Below, piece after piece: positions 43,125 to 53,319 of a stretch of 64,000 nucleotides of DNA. This DNA comes from Thinopyrum elongatum (lineage: Eukaryota; Streptophyta; Magnoliopsida; Poales; Poaceae): contig CM022300.1 of assembly GCA_011799875.1 (NCBI GenBank), positions 169,711,837 through 169,775,836 on the forward strand. The letters run 5' to 3'. The first letter of the stretch is position 1. The number at the start of each line of letters is the position of its first letter. The notes below the pieces were generated by a model that saw nothing but the letters and a program-made list of their open reading frames with translations, did not search any database and had not been told where the DNA came from. The position numbers and the translations under genes are program-made.

Positions 43125-44356
43125 TAATCACTCCTGCTGCTCTCTCTCAGTTAAAATATCATAAAACATGTGTAGCACTCCCGCTTCATCATATTGGAGA
43201 ATGCAGATGAGCCTGTCTCCTAATTGTGGGTTGCGCATCTGATTGCTGCCCCCTAGTACTTCTCTACTGTGATCCTTCACAATTTTGCTCCAGTCTTTGA
43301 CTATTAAGACTTGCTCGCTTCGAGAAATCATGAATGCACTCATGTGCAATGCAGGATGTCTTGGCCGTAAGCTAACCATTATCATGTGACCTTTAGGCTC
43401 AATCCAACGAGGCACAACATTCATCGGGAGTCCCTGTTGAAGAACATCGTAGCAACATACTTAGCAATGAAGTTTAGCTTAAAAAATAATGTATGCAAAA
43501 GATGCACTGAGGACAAATAGTAAAAAATCTTACCATCTTTCCTAAATAGATGTGACCGTAGTTCAATACGCACACTAGTGGTCGCACGTCTTGAGTACTA
43601 ATATTTTGAAGTCCAGGAAAATAACCTGTCTTGACAGTATCAAGATCCTCAAGCCATGAAACATAATGACTTATCTCCTCGCAGTTTAGTTCAGCCCCGG
43701 GACAGTAGTAGGTACTGTCTACCAAGCGCCGGACATGTTTCCTTGATTGGAAATAAGCTATCAATAGAAATTAGTTGTCAACTATTTTTAAATAAACAAT
43801 ATAAATTACTTAATAAATATGGTTGAGAAACTCATAGATAGGTAGAACTGGAGGCATGTGCACATCGACCCAGATGTCGATATTACCTTCAATTTCATCT
43901 TCCGGACGAATATCAAAGGTGATAAGCATATTAGGCTCAAATGCATAAGCTTTGCATAGTGTTCTCCAATTTTTGCATTCAAAATAGGAGTAGGTGTCTG
44001 CATTGTATAATTTTACGGCAAAAGTATAACCATGCTCGGTCCTCAAGTGAACTCTCTTTACCTCCATACTGTCCATAGTATTGAAACCAATCTTATCCAA
44101 GACATAAATTCTTGCATGGCAGGGGATACGCTAGTTGAATTGTAAAAAATTAAAATTATAAGTTGAAGCAAAAGAAGCAGAAGTCATGCTTAATTACGAA
44201 AAAAGACTTGTCGTTGTGACTCACTGTATCCACTTCAAAGGTCTCATCCAGCATGATGCTGAAGCGCCTACCATCAACTAGGTGAGGCCTATCGCATAGG
44301 CCGCGCTCGTCTTCGCATTATTCGCACATAACGAATTCCCTTTCGTCGTCAGACAT
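43125..44356 (-). pseudogene. CACTA-2 gene: Cys-rich N-terminus plus B3-like domain, four exons
   Basis: Exon 1 (44,356-44,225, 44 codons) starts MSDDEREFVMCE, has an in-frame TAA, then CEDERGLCDRPHLVDGRRFS, giving a C-x2-C...C-x2-C-x3-H zinc-binding pattern; donor ACA/GTGAGT. Exon 2 starts at 44,130 after CAACTAG and encodes a B3-like strand-helix order (HLRTEHGYTFAVKLYNADTY; NWRTLCKAYAFEPNMLITFD; DIWVDVHMPPVLP). Exon 3 (43,757-43,534) has SRKHVRRLVDSTYYCPGAEL and DVRPLVCVLNYGHIYLGKM; donor ATG/GTAAGA. Exon 4 starts at 43,433 after TTCAACAG (GLPMNVVPRWIEPKGHMIMV) and ends QQE before TGA at about 43,128. Exons 1 and 3 end in phase 0. Exon 2 reaches a TAA close to its expected end. Function is unknown; a DNA-binding role is inferred from the B3 pattern. 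Confidence 0.55.
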
Positions 44357-45865
44357 TTCCTATGTTCATAGTTGAAACATTTAAAATCGATCGAAGGCAA
44401 CTACCAGGAAACTCAACACACAAATCACTATTACTCAATATGCAACGGGTTGACTTTAGGTCTGTCGAGTCTTCCTTCCTAAACTCTCATCTCACGTATA
44501 TGGTGGGCACTCCCTCTCTCATATTTCGACCGTCGGTGATGGTCGCTACTCCTCCTTTCCCTAGTGCATTACAAATATCTAGCACAAGGAAAAGAAGGAG
44601 AAGCGACCCCCACGACAATAGTCAGGATTCTTCTTCTCTCATATATTGTGGACACTCCCTCACCGATTTTTCGACCGTCGATGATGGTCGCTACTCCTTC
44701 TTCCCCTAGTGCATAACAAAGGTCTAGCACAAAGAGAAGAAGGAGAAGCGACCCCCACGACAACAGTCGGCATTCTTCTTCTCTTATATATGGTGGAGAC
44801 TCTCCCTCACTGATTTTTTGATTGTCATGTATGGAGCCCCGACAGACTTAAACTCAACTCGAAATGTCATTTAATTCTCTTTCTAGCAAATCCGGGGCAG
44901 TCGATATTTCCTACATATTCTAGCAGAAGTCATGCTTAAATTCACGGAAAAATCCGGCATGACCTTTGCTAAAATAGGACATATCGAGCGCCTGAAATTT
45001 GCTGGAACGGAAATGAATCAACACTCCGACAAAACCTAGGCCACTGTGAGGTGTTCCCTGCAAACATAGGCCACTTGGGCAAGCACTAGTACTACAGAAC
45101 ACTACATATCACATGTCTAAATCTCCATCATATATGAAAGACCTACATTGAAAATTTACTATTCCATGAAAATTGTCACAGCTACTCATGTAGCTACTAC
45201 TCTACTACAACTATCAAAACATGTACATCATCATCGACATTGGGATTTGGCTGGTCTCACCTCGAGGTCGGAGGTGGTCAGTGACGGGGACAATGGCGGG
45301 GATGATGCAGGGGCTCCTTGATTTCTGCAAAAACAAAATATAAACAAAAACATTATTATCCTCATCTTTGGACTTAATGAAACCCTATTTCTAAAACATC
45401 CTAGTTCTAGCCCTAAAATTTACTAAAAATACCTTGTTCTAACCCTAAAAATTGAAAGGACCTATACATTTACTAAAAATACCCTAGTTCTAGCCCTAAC
45501 ATATGTCCATCCATCCATCTATTTACATATCCTCATAAACCCTAGTTCTAATCATCGACATGGGCATTTTCATATTTTATTTGATACCGACATCAAAGGA
45601 ATAAAAAAAATCTATTGTATTCAAAAGACTTACATTTACTGAAATTTTTCTAATTTTCTATTCTATTCTACATTTACTAATTTTCTATTCTATTCAAAAG
45701 AAGAAAATTTACTAAAAATTTCCTATTCTATTCAAAAGACCTACATTTACTTATTTTTTTAATTCTATTCAAAAAACCTACATTTACTATAAAAAATCTC
45801 ATATAGCATTCTATTACTAACTTATTTTACTAAAAAATTCTATTACTAAAAAAAATTCTATTACA
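44357..45865. other. CACTA-2 non-coding interior
   Basis: It includes the 145 bp tandem repeat listed next. The rest is AT-rich, with ACATTTACTAAAAATT-like words repeated at 45,400-45,850. The minus strand may be the 5' region of the B3-like gene. I see no other gene. Confidence 0.5.
44470..44810. repeat. 145 bp tandem repeat, about 2.3 copies
   Basis: ATATATGGTGGGCACTCCCT (about 44,497), ATATATTGTGGACACTCCCT (about 44,641) and ATATATGGTGGAGACT (about 44,786) start successive copies. Each contains TTTCGACCGTCG, GATGGTCGCTACTCCT and GAAGCGACCCCCACGACAA. Confidence 0.85.
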
Positions 45866-46062
45866 GAAAGGAGGAGGAGGAGGAGGTGGGAGGAGGAAGG
45901 AGGAGGGGGACGCCAGAGGGAGGAGGAGGAGGAGGGGGAGGAGGAGGAGGGAAGGAGGGGAGGAGGGAGGGGGAGGGGTTGGGAGGAGGAGGAGGAGGGG
46001 GGCCGCCGGAGGGAGGAGGAGGAGGGAGGAGGAGGAGGAGAGAGGAGGAGGAGGGAGGCGGC
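45866..46062. repeat. Purine (GGA)n-rich tract
   Basis: Almost pure G/A on the + strand with GGAGGA repeats. On the minus strand this is a TCC tract upstream of GTAAGCCGCC (a splice-donor-like site at about 46,063), so it may be a spliced leader of the CACTA-2 gene. Long frames through it are artefacts. Confidence 0.8.
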
Positions 46063-46379
46063 TTACCGACGAGGAAGGAGGCGGCAACGGCGGCAGTGGG
46101 CGACAGCGGCGGCGCGACGACGGCAGCGGGTGGTGGCCGCGGGCGGCGGCACCGAGTGAGAGTATGAGGGGCAGAGTGAGGATGCGAGCGGGCGGATAAG
46201 GTGCCCGTAGTAGTAGCGCTGGTCCGTAACCACCGCTACTGCTATGATCAATAGCAGTAGCGCTTTGAGGGAACCAGCGCTACTGCTATGATCATTAGCA
46301 GTAGCATTTTTGCAGAACCAGCGCTACTACTAAGGCTATGATCATTAGCATGTAAAAAAGCATCAAATTAAGGAAAGCA

Positions 46380-46500
46380 TTGGTCATCATTGATCTTTTT
46401 GTGTAGAATCTAAATTGTCAGTATGAATCTTCGCCAGTTTTGGTACCGGCGAAGATTCATATTGCCACAGATCCTACACATAGAGTACAATGAAGACCAA
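46380..46500. repeat. 121 nt foldback (inverted repeat) near the right end of CACTA-2
   Basis: The left arm TTGGTCATCATTGATC...GTATGAATCTTCGCC pairs with the right arm GGCGAAGATTCATATT...CAATGAAGACCAA. The arms are ~54 nt with several mismatches, the inner 15 bp nearly perfect, and the loop ~12 nt. Its sequence is unrelated to the left foldback, but its length and distance from the terminus are similar. Confidence 0.8.
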
Positions 46501-46867
46501 GTGGTTGTGATAGTTTGAGAAGCACCATATTTAAGGTGGTAAACATTCTGTTCGCAGAGCGAGGTGGGACTAAAGTTTGGTCATAGGAAGGGACTGAATT
46601 TTAGCAGTAGCACTGGTTTAGGGGAAAGCGCTATTGCTAAGTACAATAGCAGTAGTGCTTTTTACGTATGAGCGCTACTAGTATACCTAGCCTGCCAGCA
46701 ACGGTCTGGCAATTATAGTAGTAGCTTGTTTTATAACTCTAGCACTACTGCTATTTGGATAGTGGCAGCGCTTTTTCTGCCCAAGCGCTACTGGTAGATA
46801 GTAGCAGCGCTGTCCTTTAAAAAGCGCTACTGGTAAGCTCCTGTGTATAAGGTTTTCCCTAGTAGTG

Positions 46868-49800
46868 ACCGGAGCTTCTCACAAGAAGCCTCGTTGTTTC
46901 GATAGGTAAGGTGTCACGCTTGTGGGCAAAACGACATTCGCTGCCTCTGTCACCTTGGATTTTTTTTTCTAGAGGTAACATAGGCCATTAGTAATGTCGC
47001 GCTAAAATTTGGAATTATTCATGGTTCGTTTGGCCCTTTTATACATTAATTGCGTTTTCTAGGCATTTAATATGCATGATTCAAATTTGAACTACAAGCA
47101 CATGCTCCAATACACCAAAATGGGCTGAAAAATCATATATGTGTCCTAGGGTGCATGTTTAGCTCCCATGCAAGAAATGGGAATGAATGACAAACATCTC
47201 AGCGTCGTGGCTCGGCCACAAACATCAAGAATCTTGGTTTCTAAATCCCTGTAAATCCAAAACTAGCTTGAAATTCATGAAACTTTGCATTGTGTCATGA
47301 CCTGGCACATGTACGTCGTGGTAATTTTTTGGTCCAATTTAGAACAAGCCTCTTACAAACTGGAGCTTCTCACAAGAAGCCTCGTGGTTCCGATACGGAA
47401 CATGTCACCTTTATCGGTGAAACTACATTCGATGCCTCTTCTTGCCTTGACTTTTTCTAGAGGCAATGCATACTAATACGAGTGTCGTGCTAAAATATGG
47501 AATTATTCACGGCTCGTTTGGCCCTTTCTATACTTGACTTGAGTTTTCTAGGCGATTAATATGCATAATTCAAATTTGAACTACAAGCACATGCTCCAAT
47601 GCACCAAAATGGGTTGAAAAATCATATATGTGTCCTTGGGTGTATGTTTACGTCCCATGCAAGAAATGGGAATGAATTACAAATATCTCGGTGTTGTGGC
47701 TCGACCTCAAACATTGAGAATATTGGTCTTTAAATTCCCGCAAATCCAAAACTCGCTTGAAATTCATGAAACTTGGCATGGTGTCATGACGTGGCACATA
47801 TAGGCCGTGGTAAAAATTTTGTCAAATTTGGGGCAAGTTTTGGTACAAGCCTCTTACAAACCGGAGCTTCTCACAAGAAGCCTCGTAGTTCCGATAGGGA
47901 ACATGTCACGCTTGTGGGCAAAATGACATTCGCTGCCTCTTCTCGCCGTGGATTTTTTTTCTAGAGGTAACATAGACCATTAGGAGTGTCGTGCAAAAAT
48001 ATGGAATTATTGAAGGTTCCTTTGGCCTTTTTTATACACTAATTAAGTTTTCTAAGAATTTAATGTTCGTGATTAAAATTTGAACAACAAGCACATGCTC
48101 CAGTGCACCAAAATGGGTTGAATAATCATATATGTGTCCTTGGGTGCAAGGTTAGGTCCCATGGAAGAAATTCGAATGAATTACAAAAATCTCGACGTCG
48201 TGGCTCAGCCTCAAACCTTGAGAATCTTGGTTTTCAAATACCCATAAATCCAAAACTCGCCTAAAATTCCGGAAACTTGGATTTGTGTCATGACATGGCA
48301 CATATACATCATGGTAATTGTTTTGTCTAATTTGGGACAAGCCTCTTACAAACCGGAGCTTCTCACTAGAAACCTCGTGGTTCTAATAGGGAACGTTTCA
48401 CCTTTGTGACTAAACGACATTCGATGCCTCTTCTCGCCTTGAGTTTTTTCTATAGGCAACATAGACTAATATGAGTGTTGTGCTAAAATATGGAATTATA
48501 CACGACTCGTTTGGCCATTTCTATCATTTAATTGAATTTTCTAGGCATTTAATGTGCATATTCCAAGTTTCAACAACAAGCACATGCTCCATACCACCAA
48601 AATGGGGTGACAAATATTATATGTGTCCTTGGGTGCATGTTTAGGTCCCATGCAAGAAATGGTAATGAATTAGAAACATCTCAGCGTCGTCGCTTGGCCT
48701 CAAATATTTAGAATCTTGGTTTTTAAATTCTGACAAATCCAAATCTCGGCTGAAATTCATGAAACTTGGCATGGTGCCATGACATGGCACATATAGGCCA
48801 TGGTAAAAAAAATTCCAATTTTGGGCAAGCTTTGGTACAAGCCTCTTACACACTGAAGCTTCTCACAAGAAGCCCCGTGGTTTCGATAGGGAACGTGTCA
48901 CGCTTGTGGCCGAAACAACATTCACTGTCTCTTCTCGCCTTGGATTTTTTTTCTGTAGGTAAATTAGCCATTAGGAGTGTCGTGCTAAAATATGGAACTA
49001 TTCCTGGTTCGTTTGGCCCTTTTATACATTAATTGAGTTTTCTAGGCATTTAATGTGCAAGATTCAAATTTGAACTACAAGCACATGCTCTGGTACACCA
49101 AAATGGGCTGAAAAATCGTATATGTGTCCTTGGGTGCATGTTTAGGTTCCGTGCAAGAAATGGGAATGAATGACAAACATCTCAGCGTCGTGGCTTGGCC
49201 GCAAACATCGAGAATCTAGGTTTTTAAATCCCCATAAATCCAAAACTCGCTTGAAATTCATGAAACTTGGCATCGTGTCATGACATGGCACATATACTCC
49301 ATGGTAAAATATTGTCCAATTTGAGAGAAGCTTCTTACAAACTGTAGCTTCTCACAAGAAGCCTCATGGTTCTGATAGAAAACGTGTCACTTTTGTGGGC
49401 CAAACGAACTTTGATGCATCTTCTCGCCTTGAACTTTTTCTAGTGGCAACATAGACTAATACGAGTGCCGTGGTAAAATATGGTATTATTCAGTCTTGTT
49501 TTGCCCTTTTTATACATTAATTGAGTTTTCTATGCAGTTAATGTGCATGATTCAAATTTGAACTGCAAGCACATGGTCTAGTGCATCAAAATGGGTTGAG
49601 AATCATGTATGTGTCCTTGGGTACATGTTTAGGTCCCATGCAAGAAATGAGAATGAACTAGAAAAATCTCAGCGTCGTCGCTCGGCTTTAAACATCGAAA
49701 ATCCTGGTTTTCAAATCCTCATAAATCCAAAATTTGCCAGAAATTCCGGAAACTTGCCATCGTGTCATGAAATGGCACATATATGTTATGGTAAATTTTT

Positions 49801-50938
49801 TGTCCAATTTGGGGCTAGTTTGGGTAGAAGCCGGTGCTTCTCACAAGAAGCCTCGTGGTATCGATAGGTAACATGTCTCCCTTGTGGGGAAAATGACACT
49901 TGCAGCCTGTTGTCGCCTTGGATTTTTTTCTAGAGGTAACATAGACCAATAGGAGTGTCGTGCTGAAATATGGAATTATTTAGGGTTCATTTGGCCTTTT
50001 TATACATTAATTGAGTTTGCTAGGCATTTAATGTGCATGATTCAAATTTGAACTACTAGCACATGCTCAAGTGCACCAAAATGGGTAAAAATATATATAT
50101 GTGTCCTTGGGTGCATGTTTAGGTCCCATGCAAGAAATGAGAATGAATTACAAACATCTCGTCTTCGTGGCTCGGCCGCAAACATCGGGAATCTATGTTT
50201 TCAAATCCCCATAAATTCAAAACTCGCCTGAAATTCCTGAAACTTGGCATCGTGTCATGACATGGCTCATATACATCATGGTAATTTTTTTTCCAATTTG
50301 GGACAAGCCTCTTACAAACCAGAGCTTCTCATAAGAAGCCTCTTGGTTCCGATAGGGAACATGTCACCTTTGTGGGTGAAACGACATTAGATGCAACATA
50401 GAATATATGAATGTCATGCTAAATATGGAATTATTCATGGGTCATTTGACCCTTTCTATACTTTAATTGAGTTTTCTAGGCATTTAATGTGCACAATTCA
50501 AATTTGAACTACAAGCACATGCTCCAGTGCACCAAAATGGGTTGAAAATGATATATGTGTCCTTGGGTGCATTTGTAGGTCCCATCTAAGAAATGGGAAT
50601 GAATTACAAACATCTCGGCATCGTGGCTCAGTCTCAAACATTGAGAATCTTGGTTTCAAATTCCCGCAAATCCAAAACTTGTTTTAAATTCATGAAACTT
50701 GGCATGGTGTCGACATGGCACATATAGGCTGTGGTAAAAAAATGTCCAATTTGGGGCAAGTTTTGGGACAAGCCTCTTACAAACCGGAGCTTCCAACAAG
50801 AAGCCAGGTGGTTCTGATAGGGAACATGTCACCCTTGTGGGTAAAATGACATTCGCTGCATCTTCTCGCCTTGGATTTTTTTTCTAGAGGCAACATAGAC
50901 CAATAGGAGTGTTGTGCTAAAATATGGAAAAAAATACT
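46868..50938. repeat. Satellite array, block C: 8 monomers of ~500 bp
   Basis: This resumes the monomer cut by CACTA-2. Marks lie at about 47,150, 47,640, 48,148, 48,640, 49,138, 49,628, 50,118 and 50,566. The first set matches block B in order, with private variants: CATGACCTGGCACAT plus TTTAGAACAAG, then TGTATGTTTACGTCCC, then a monomer with GACGTCGTGG and CTCAAACCTTGAG, then ATGGGGTGACAAAT. The array ends in ...GCTAAAATATGG where the LINE starts. Confidence 0.95.
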
Positions 50939-51257
50939 GAATACTGTGTGGCAACAGCCTCACAGTCTTTTATTAAAACTCAAAGAAAATCTTCTGTACA
51001 AACAAGAAAGAAAGAAGGCCTATCTATGGGGATATATACAATGACAACTAATTACAAACACCAAAAGAAAATAACCAGCTAAGCTTCCTGATTCATCATC
51101 CAGGTAGATTGTTGATCCAAGCCAATAGTAGTGGCTTCACAGAGGTCTTAAACCAGTGTGATAGGAGGAAGATGTCATGGATGAAATTTCTCTTCCATGC
51201 TCTAAATGATGGATTCTCATGCCTGAAGATCTTGCCATTTCGAAGAATCCAAATGTT

Positions 51258-52390
51258 TCATGCAGTTGTGAAGACCACTTCCAAGAAAAAAGGGTGCCCA
51301 AAACTCCTGCTAGCTGCAAGTATACGTTCCTTAGGGGATAGACCAGCCGGCCATGTGATCTGAAGATTGTTCCAAACTCTGGTTGCAAATACACATTTGA
51401 AAAATAGATGGTCTCTAACTTCCAAAGTTTGCGTTGGACAGATAGGACATGAATTATCCTCATCTGATGACCTCCAGTGCCTCCTCAACAACATGTCCCT
51501 TGTATTCAATCTATCACTAAGCAGCAACCAGGCAAAGACTTTGATCTTTATGGTACATCTGCTAGCCCAAAGCCACTTACATGGCTCATCCAGAGAGAGA
51601 TGTGCGTGCATCATCTTGTAGTAGCTTTTTGCACAGTAGGGTCCGTTGCCAAGTATCCAATGCCATAAATCAAGCACCTGTTCATTCATTTGCAAGGAGA
51701 TCAGTCTAGCTAGAATAACCTGGAATTCCCCTAGGGCATCTGTGGATAAAGGCAGATGGAACATGGTACTTGTATCTAGGTTGGAGATTATGTCATAGAC
51801 AGATAACTTGTCATCTATAACAAAAGAGAATAACCTTGGAAACATGTCCTTGATAGCTATTGAAGAGCCCATGAATATCCAAGAATCATGCCAGAACAAA
51901 GCAGAGTCACCCATGTTGACTATTATTTCAGAATTGGCTCTAAAAGTGTCATTTAATTTCATGATGTCCCTCCACCAAAAGGAACCACACAACACAGTTG
52001 CAGGAGGTGTCACACCATCATAATATGTAGACCAGGTAAGGGAGACCCATGGTATGTCATCTTTATTATAAAATTTTGAGAAGTGTTTTGTGAGGAGAGC
52101 TTTGTTCTATGTGCATAAGTTGAGGATTCCCAATACACCATTTTCTTTAGGTCTACAAACCATTGGCCAAGCTGCCAATGATTATTTTGGTGTATCAGAG
52201 TTGCCTCTCCACAAGCATTGTCTCAAAATCCTTTTCAATTGCTAAATAATACCAACTGGCAGACTTAAACTACATAAGAAATAAATTGGCATGGAGGAGA
52301 GAGCAGATAGCACTAGCTGTAATCTTGCCCCTTGGGATAGTAAACATGATGTAGCTGTTAATCTCCTCTCCATTTTATCCACCACAAGAA
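51258..52390 (-). pseudogene. LINE ORF2, C-terminal part with zf-RVT domain
   Basis: Upstream of 52,240 the RT thumb continues from across the solo LTR (LVVDKMERRLTATSCLLSQG; LVLSALSSMPIYFLCSLSLP). The frame 52,013-51,258 has WWRDIMKLNDTFRANSEIIV, MGDSALFWHDSWI, and the zf-RVT block with PYCAKSYYKMMHAHL, KIKVFAWLLLSDRLNTRDML and CPICPTQTLEVRDHLFFKC. This is normal for plant L1 ORF2. The frame between 52,240 and 52,013 has stops. Confidence 0.85.
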
Positions 52391-52393
52391 TTA

Positions 52394-53314
52394 TGTCGGT
52401 GCAACAAACCCTGGGTCTATTGCCCTGACTGTGCACAGGCACGAAAAGAAGATTACAACACCAAGGTCATGTCAAGATACAACAGACCAAGATCTTCGAA
52501 GAACCAGCATGCTGATTAAGAAGGCCAAGACCAAGACAGAGAAGCGAGACACCACCAGGAGAAAAGCCTCCCTTGCCGGGCAGGCGGACCTGGCAAGGAC
52601 AAGGGCTCCCCTGGAAGAAAGCACTCAATACGTCCCAACAGGGCCTGCCGGGACTCACGAGGGCAAAGACACCTCACCAAGCCATCTCACCATGACCCAC
52701 ATCATTGATCAATGCGGTGTCAAGCCGCAAAGTGACTAAGTGGCAGCCATTCGCCACATGGCAGCCTCTTTCTACAAGAAATACCTACAGATGACACCCG
52801 TCCTGCGACGTGCCAAGCAAGCCGGCATGGAGCTGGCAAGACGAGCCTGGCAAGGCTTGCCGGGCAAGCAACGATGTGATGTTGAGCGGTGCATTTAATG
52901 CACTCTGTCAGCCTACAGAATTATGTATGATAGCACTGTTTGCTATCTTATCAGTGCCTAATGACCGTTTTGCGACTGTGGTGACCCCTTAACCTATAAA
53001 AGGAGGTCCATGGCAACCGTAGCAAGGGTTGGAAAGTTGAACACCCCCACGCTCGTACTCGCGTAGTCACTGCCTCCCCAGGGCGAGCCTGCCGGGCATG
53101 TGTACTACGCTCCACCACCACTTTTCCACCATCAATCCACCAAAGCAGGAGTAGGGTTTTATGCCTCGCGGCGGCCCGAACCTGGGTAAAATTGCCTGTG
53201 TGACCTCTGCCGTGCTGCCCCACATTCTTCTGCTCTTTGTGCAATGCGACATCCCCCCTGCTGAACCCGCAAGGGGCCCCTTGGCCCCATAGGTGGCCGT
53301 GGTTTCCCGTGACA
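52394..53314 (+). mobile_element. Solo LTR (921 bp) inside the LINE
   Basis: It begins TGTCGGTGCAAC and ends TTTCCCGTGACA, with TG...CA ends. It is flanked by a perfect 5 bp duplication AATTA (52,389-52,393 and 53,315-53,319). A TATAAAA at 52,995-53,001 shows the + orientation, and CGGCCCGAACCTGGGTAAA near 53,170 is a frequent word of cereal Ty3/gypsy LTRs. No internal sequence is present. The LINE reading frame continues across it (GTTRPRIQDLI then LVVDKMERR). The element was probably lost by LTR-LTR recombination. Confidence 0.95.
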
Positions 53315-53319
53315 AATTA

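Larger units (their letters stand above)
42387..46867. mobile_element. CACTA-2: CACTA transposon in the satellite, with a zinc-finger/B3-like gene
   Basis: The terminal inverted repeats are CACTACTAGGGAAAACC and its complement GGTTTTCCCTAGTAGTG (17 bp, perfect) at 42,387-42,403 and 46,851-46,867. The 3 bp flanks are AAC and ACC, so the target duplication is imperfect. Subterminal repeats with AGCAGTAGCGCT fill 42,403-42,640 and 46,200-46,860. No transposase is seen in 4,481 bp. A four-exon minus-strand gene lies at 43,125-44,356, and a 121 nt foldback lies near each end. Confidence 0.95.

Noticed and set aside
45830..46167. Pro/Ser/Leu- and Gly-rich frames at 45.8-46.2 kb
   Set aside because: Products of the (GGA)n tract read in either direction.
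42387..46867. A clean 3 bp target duplication for CACTA-2
   Set aside because: The flanks are AAC and ACC; they differ at one base, so I report the duplication as imperfect.
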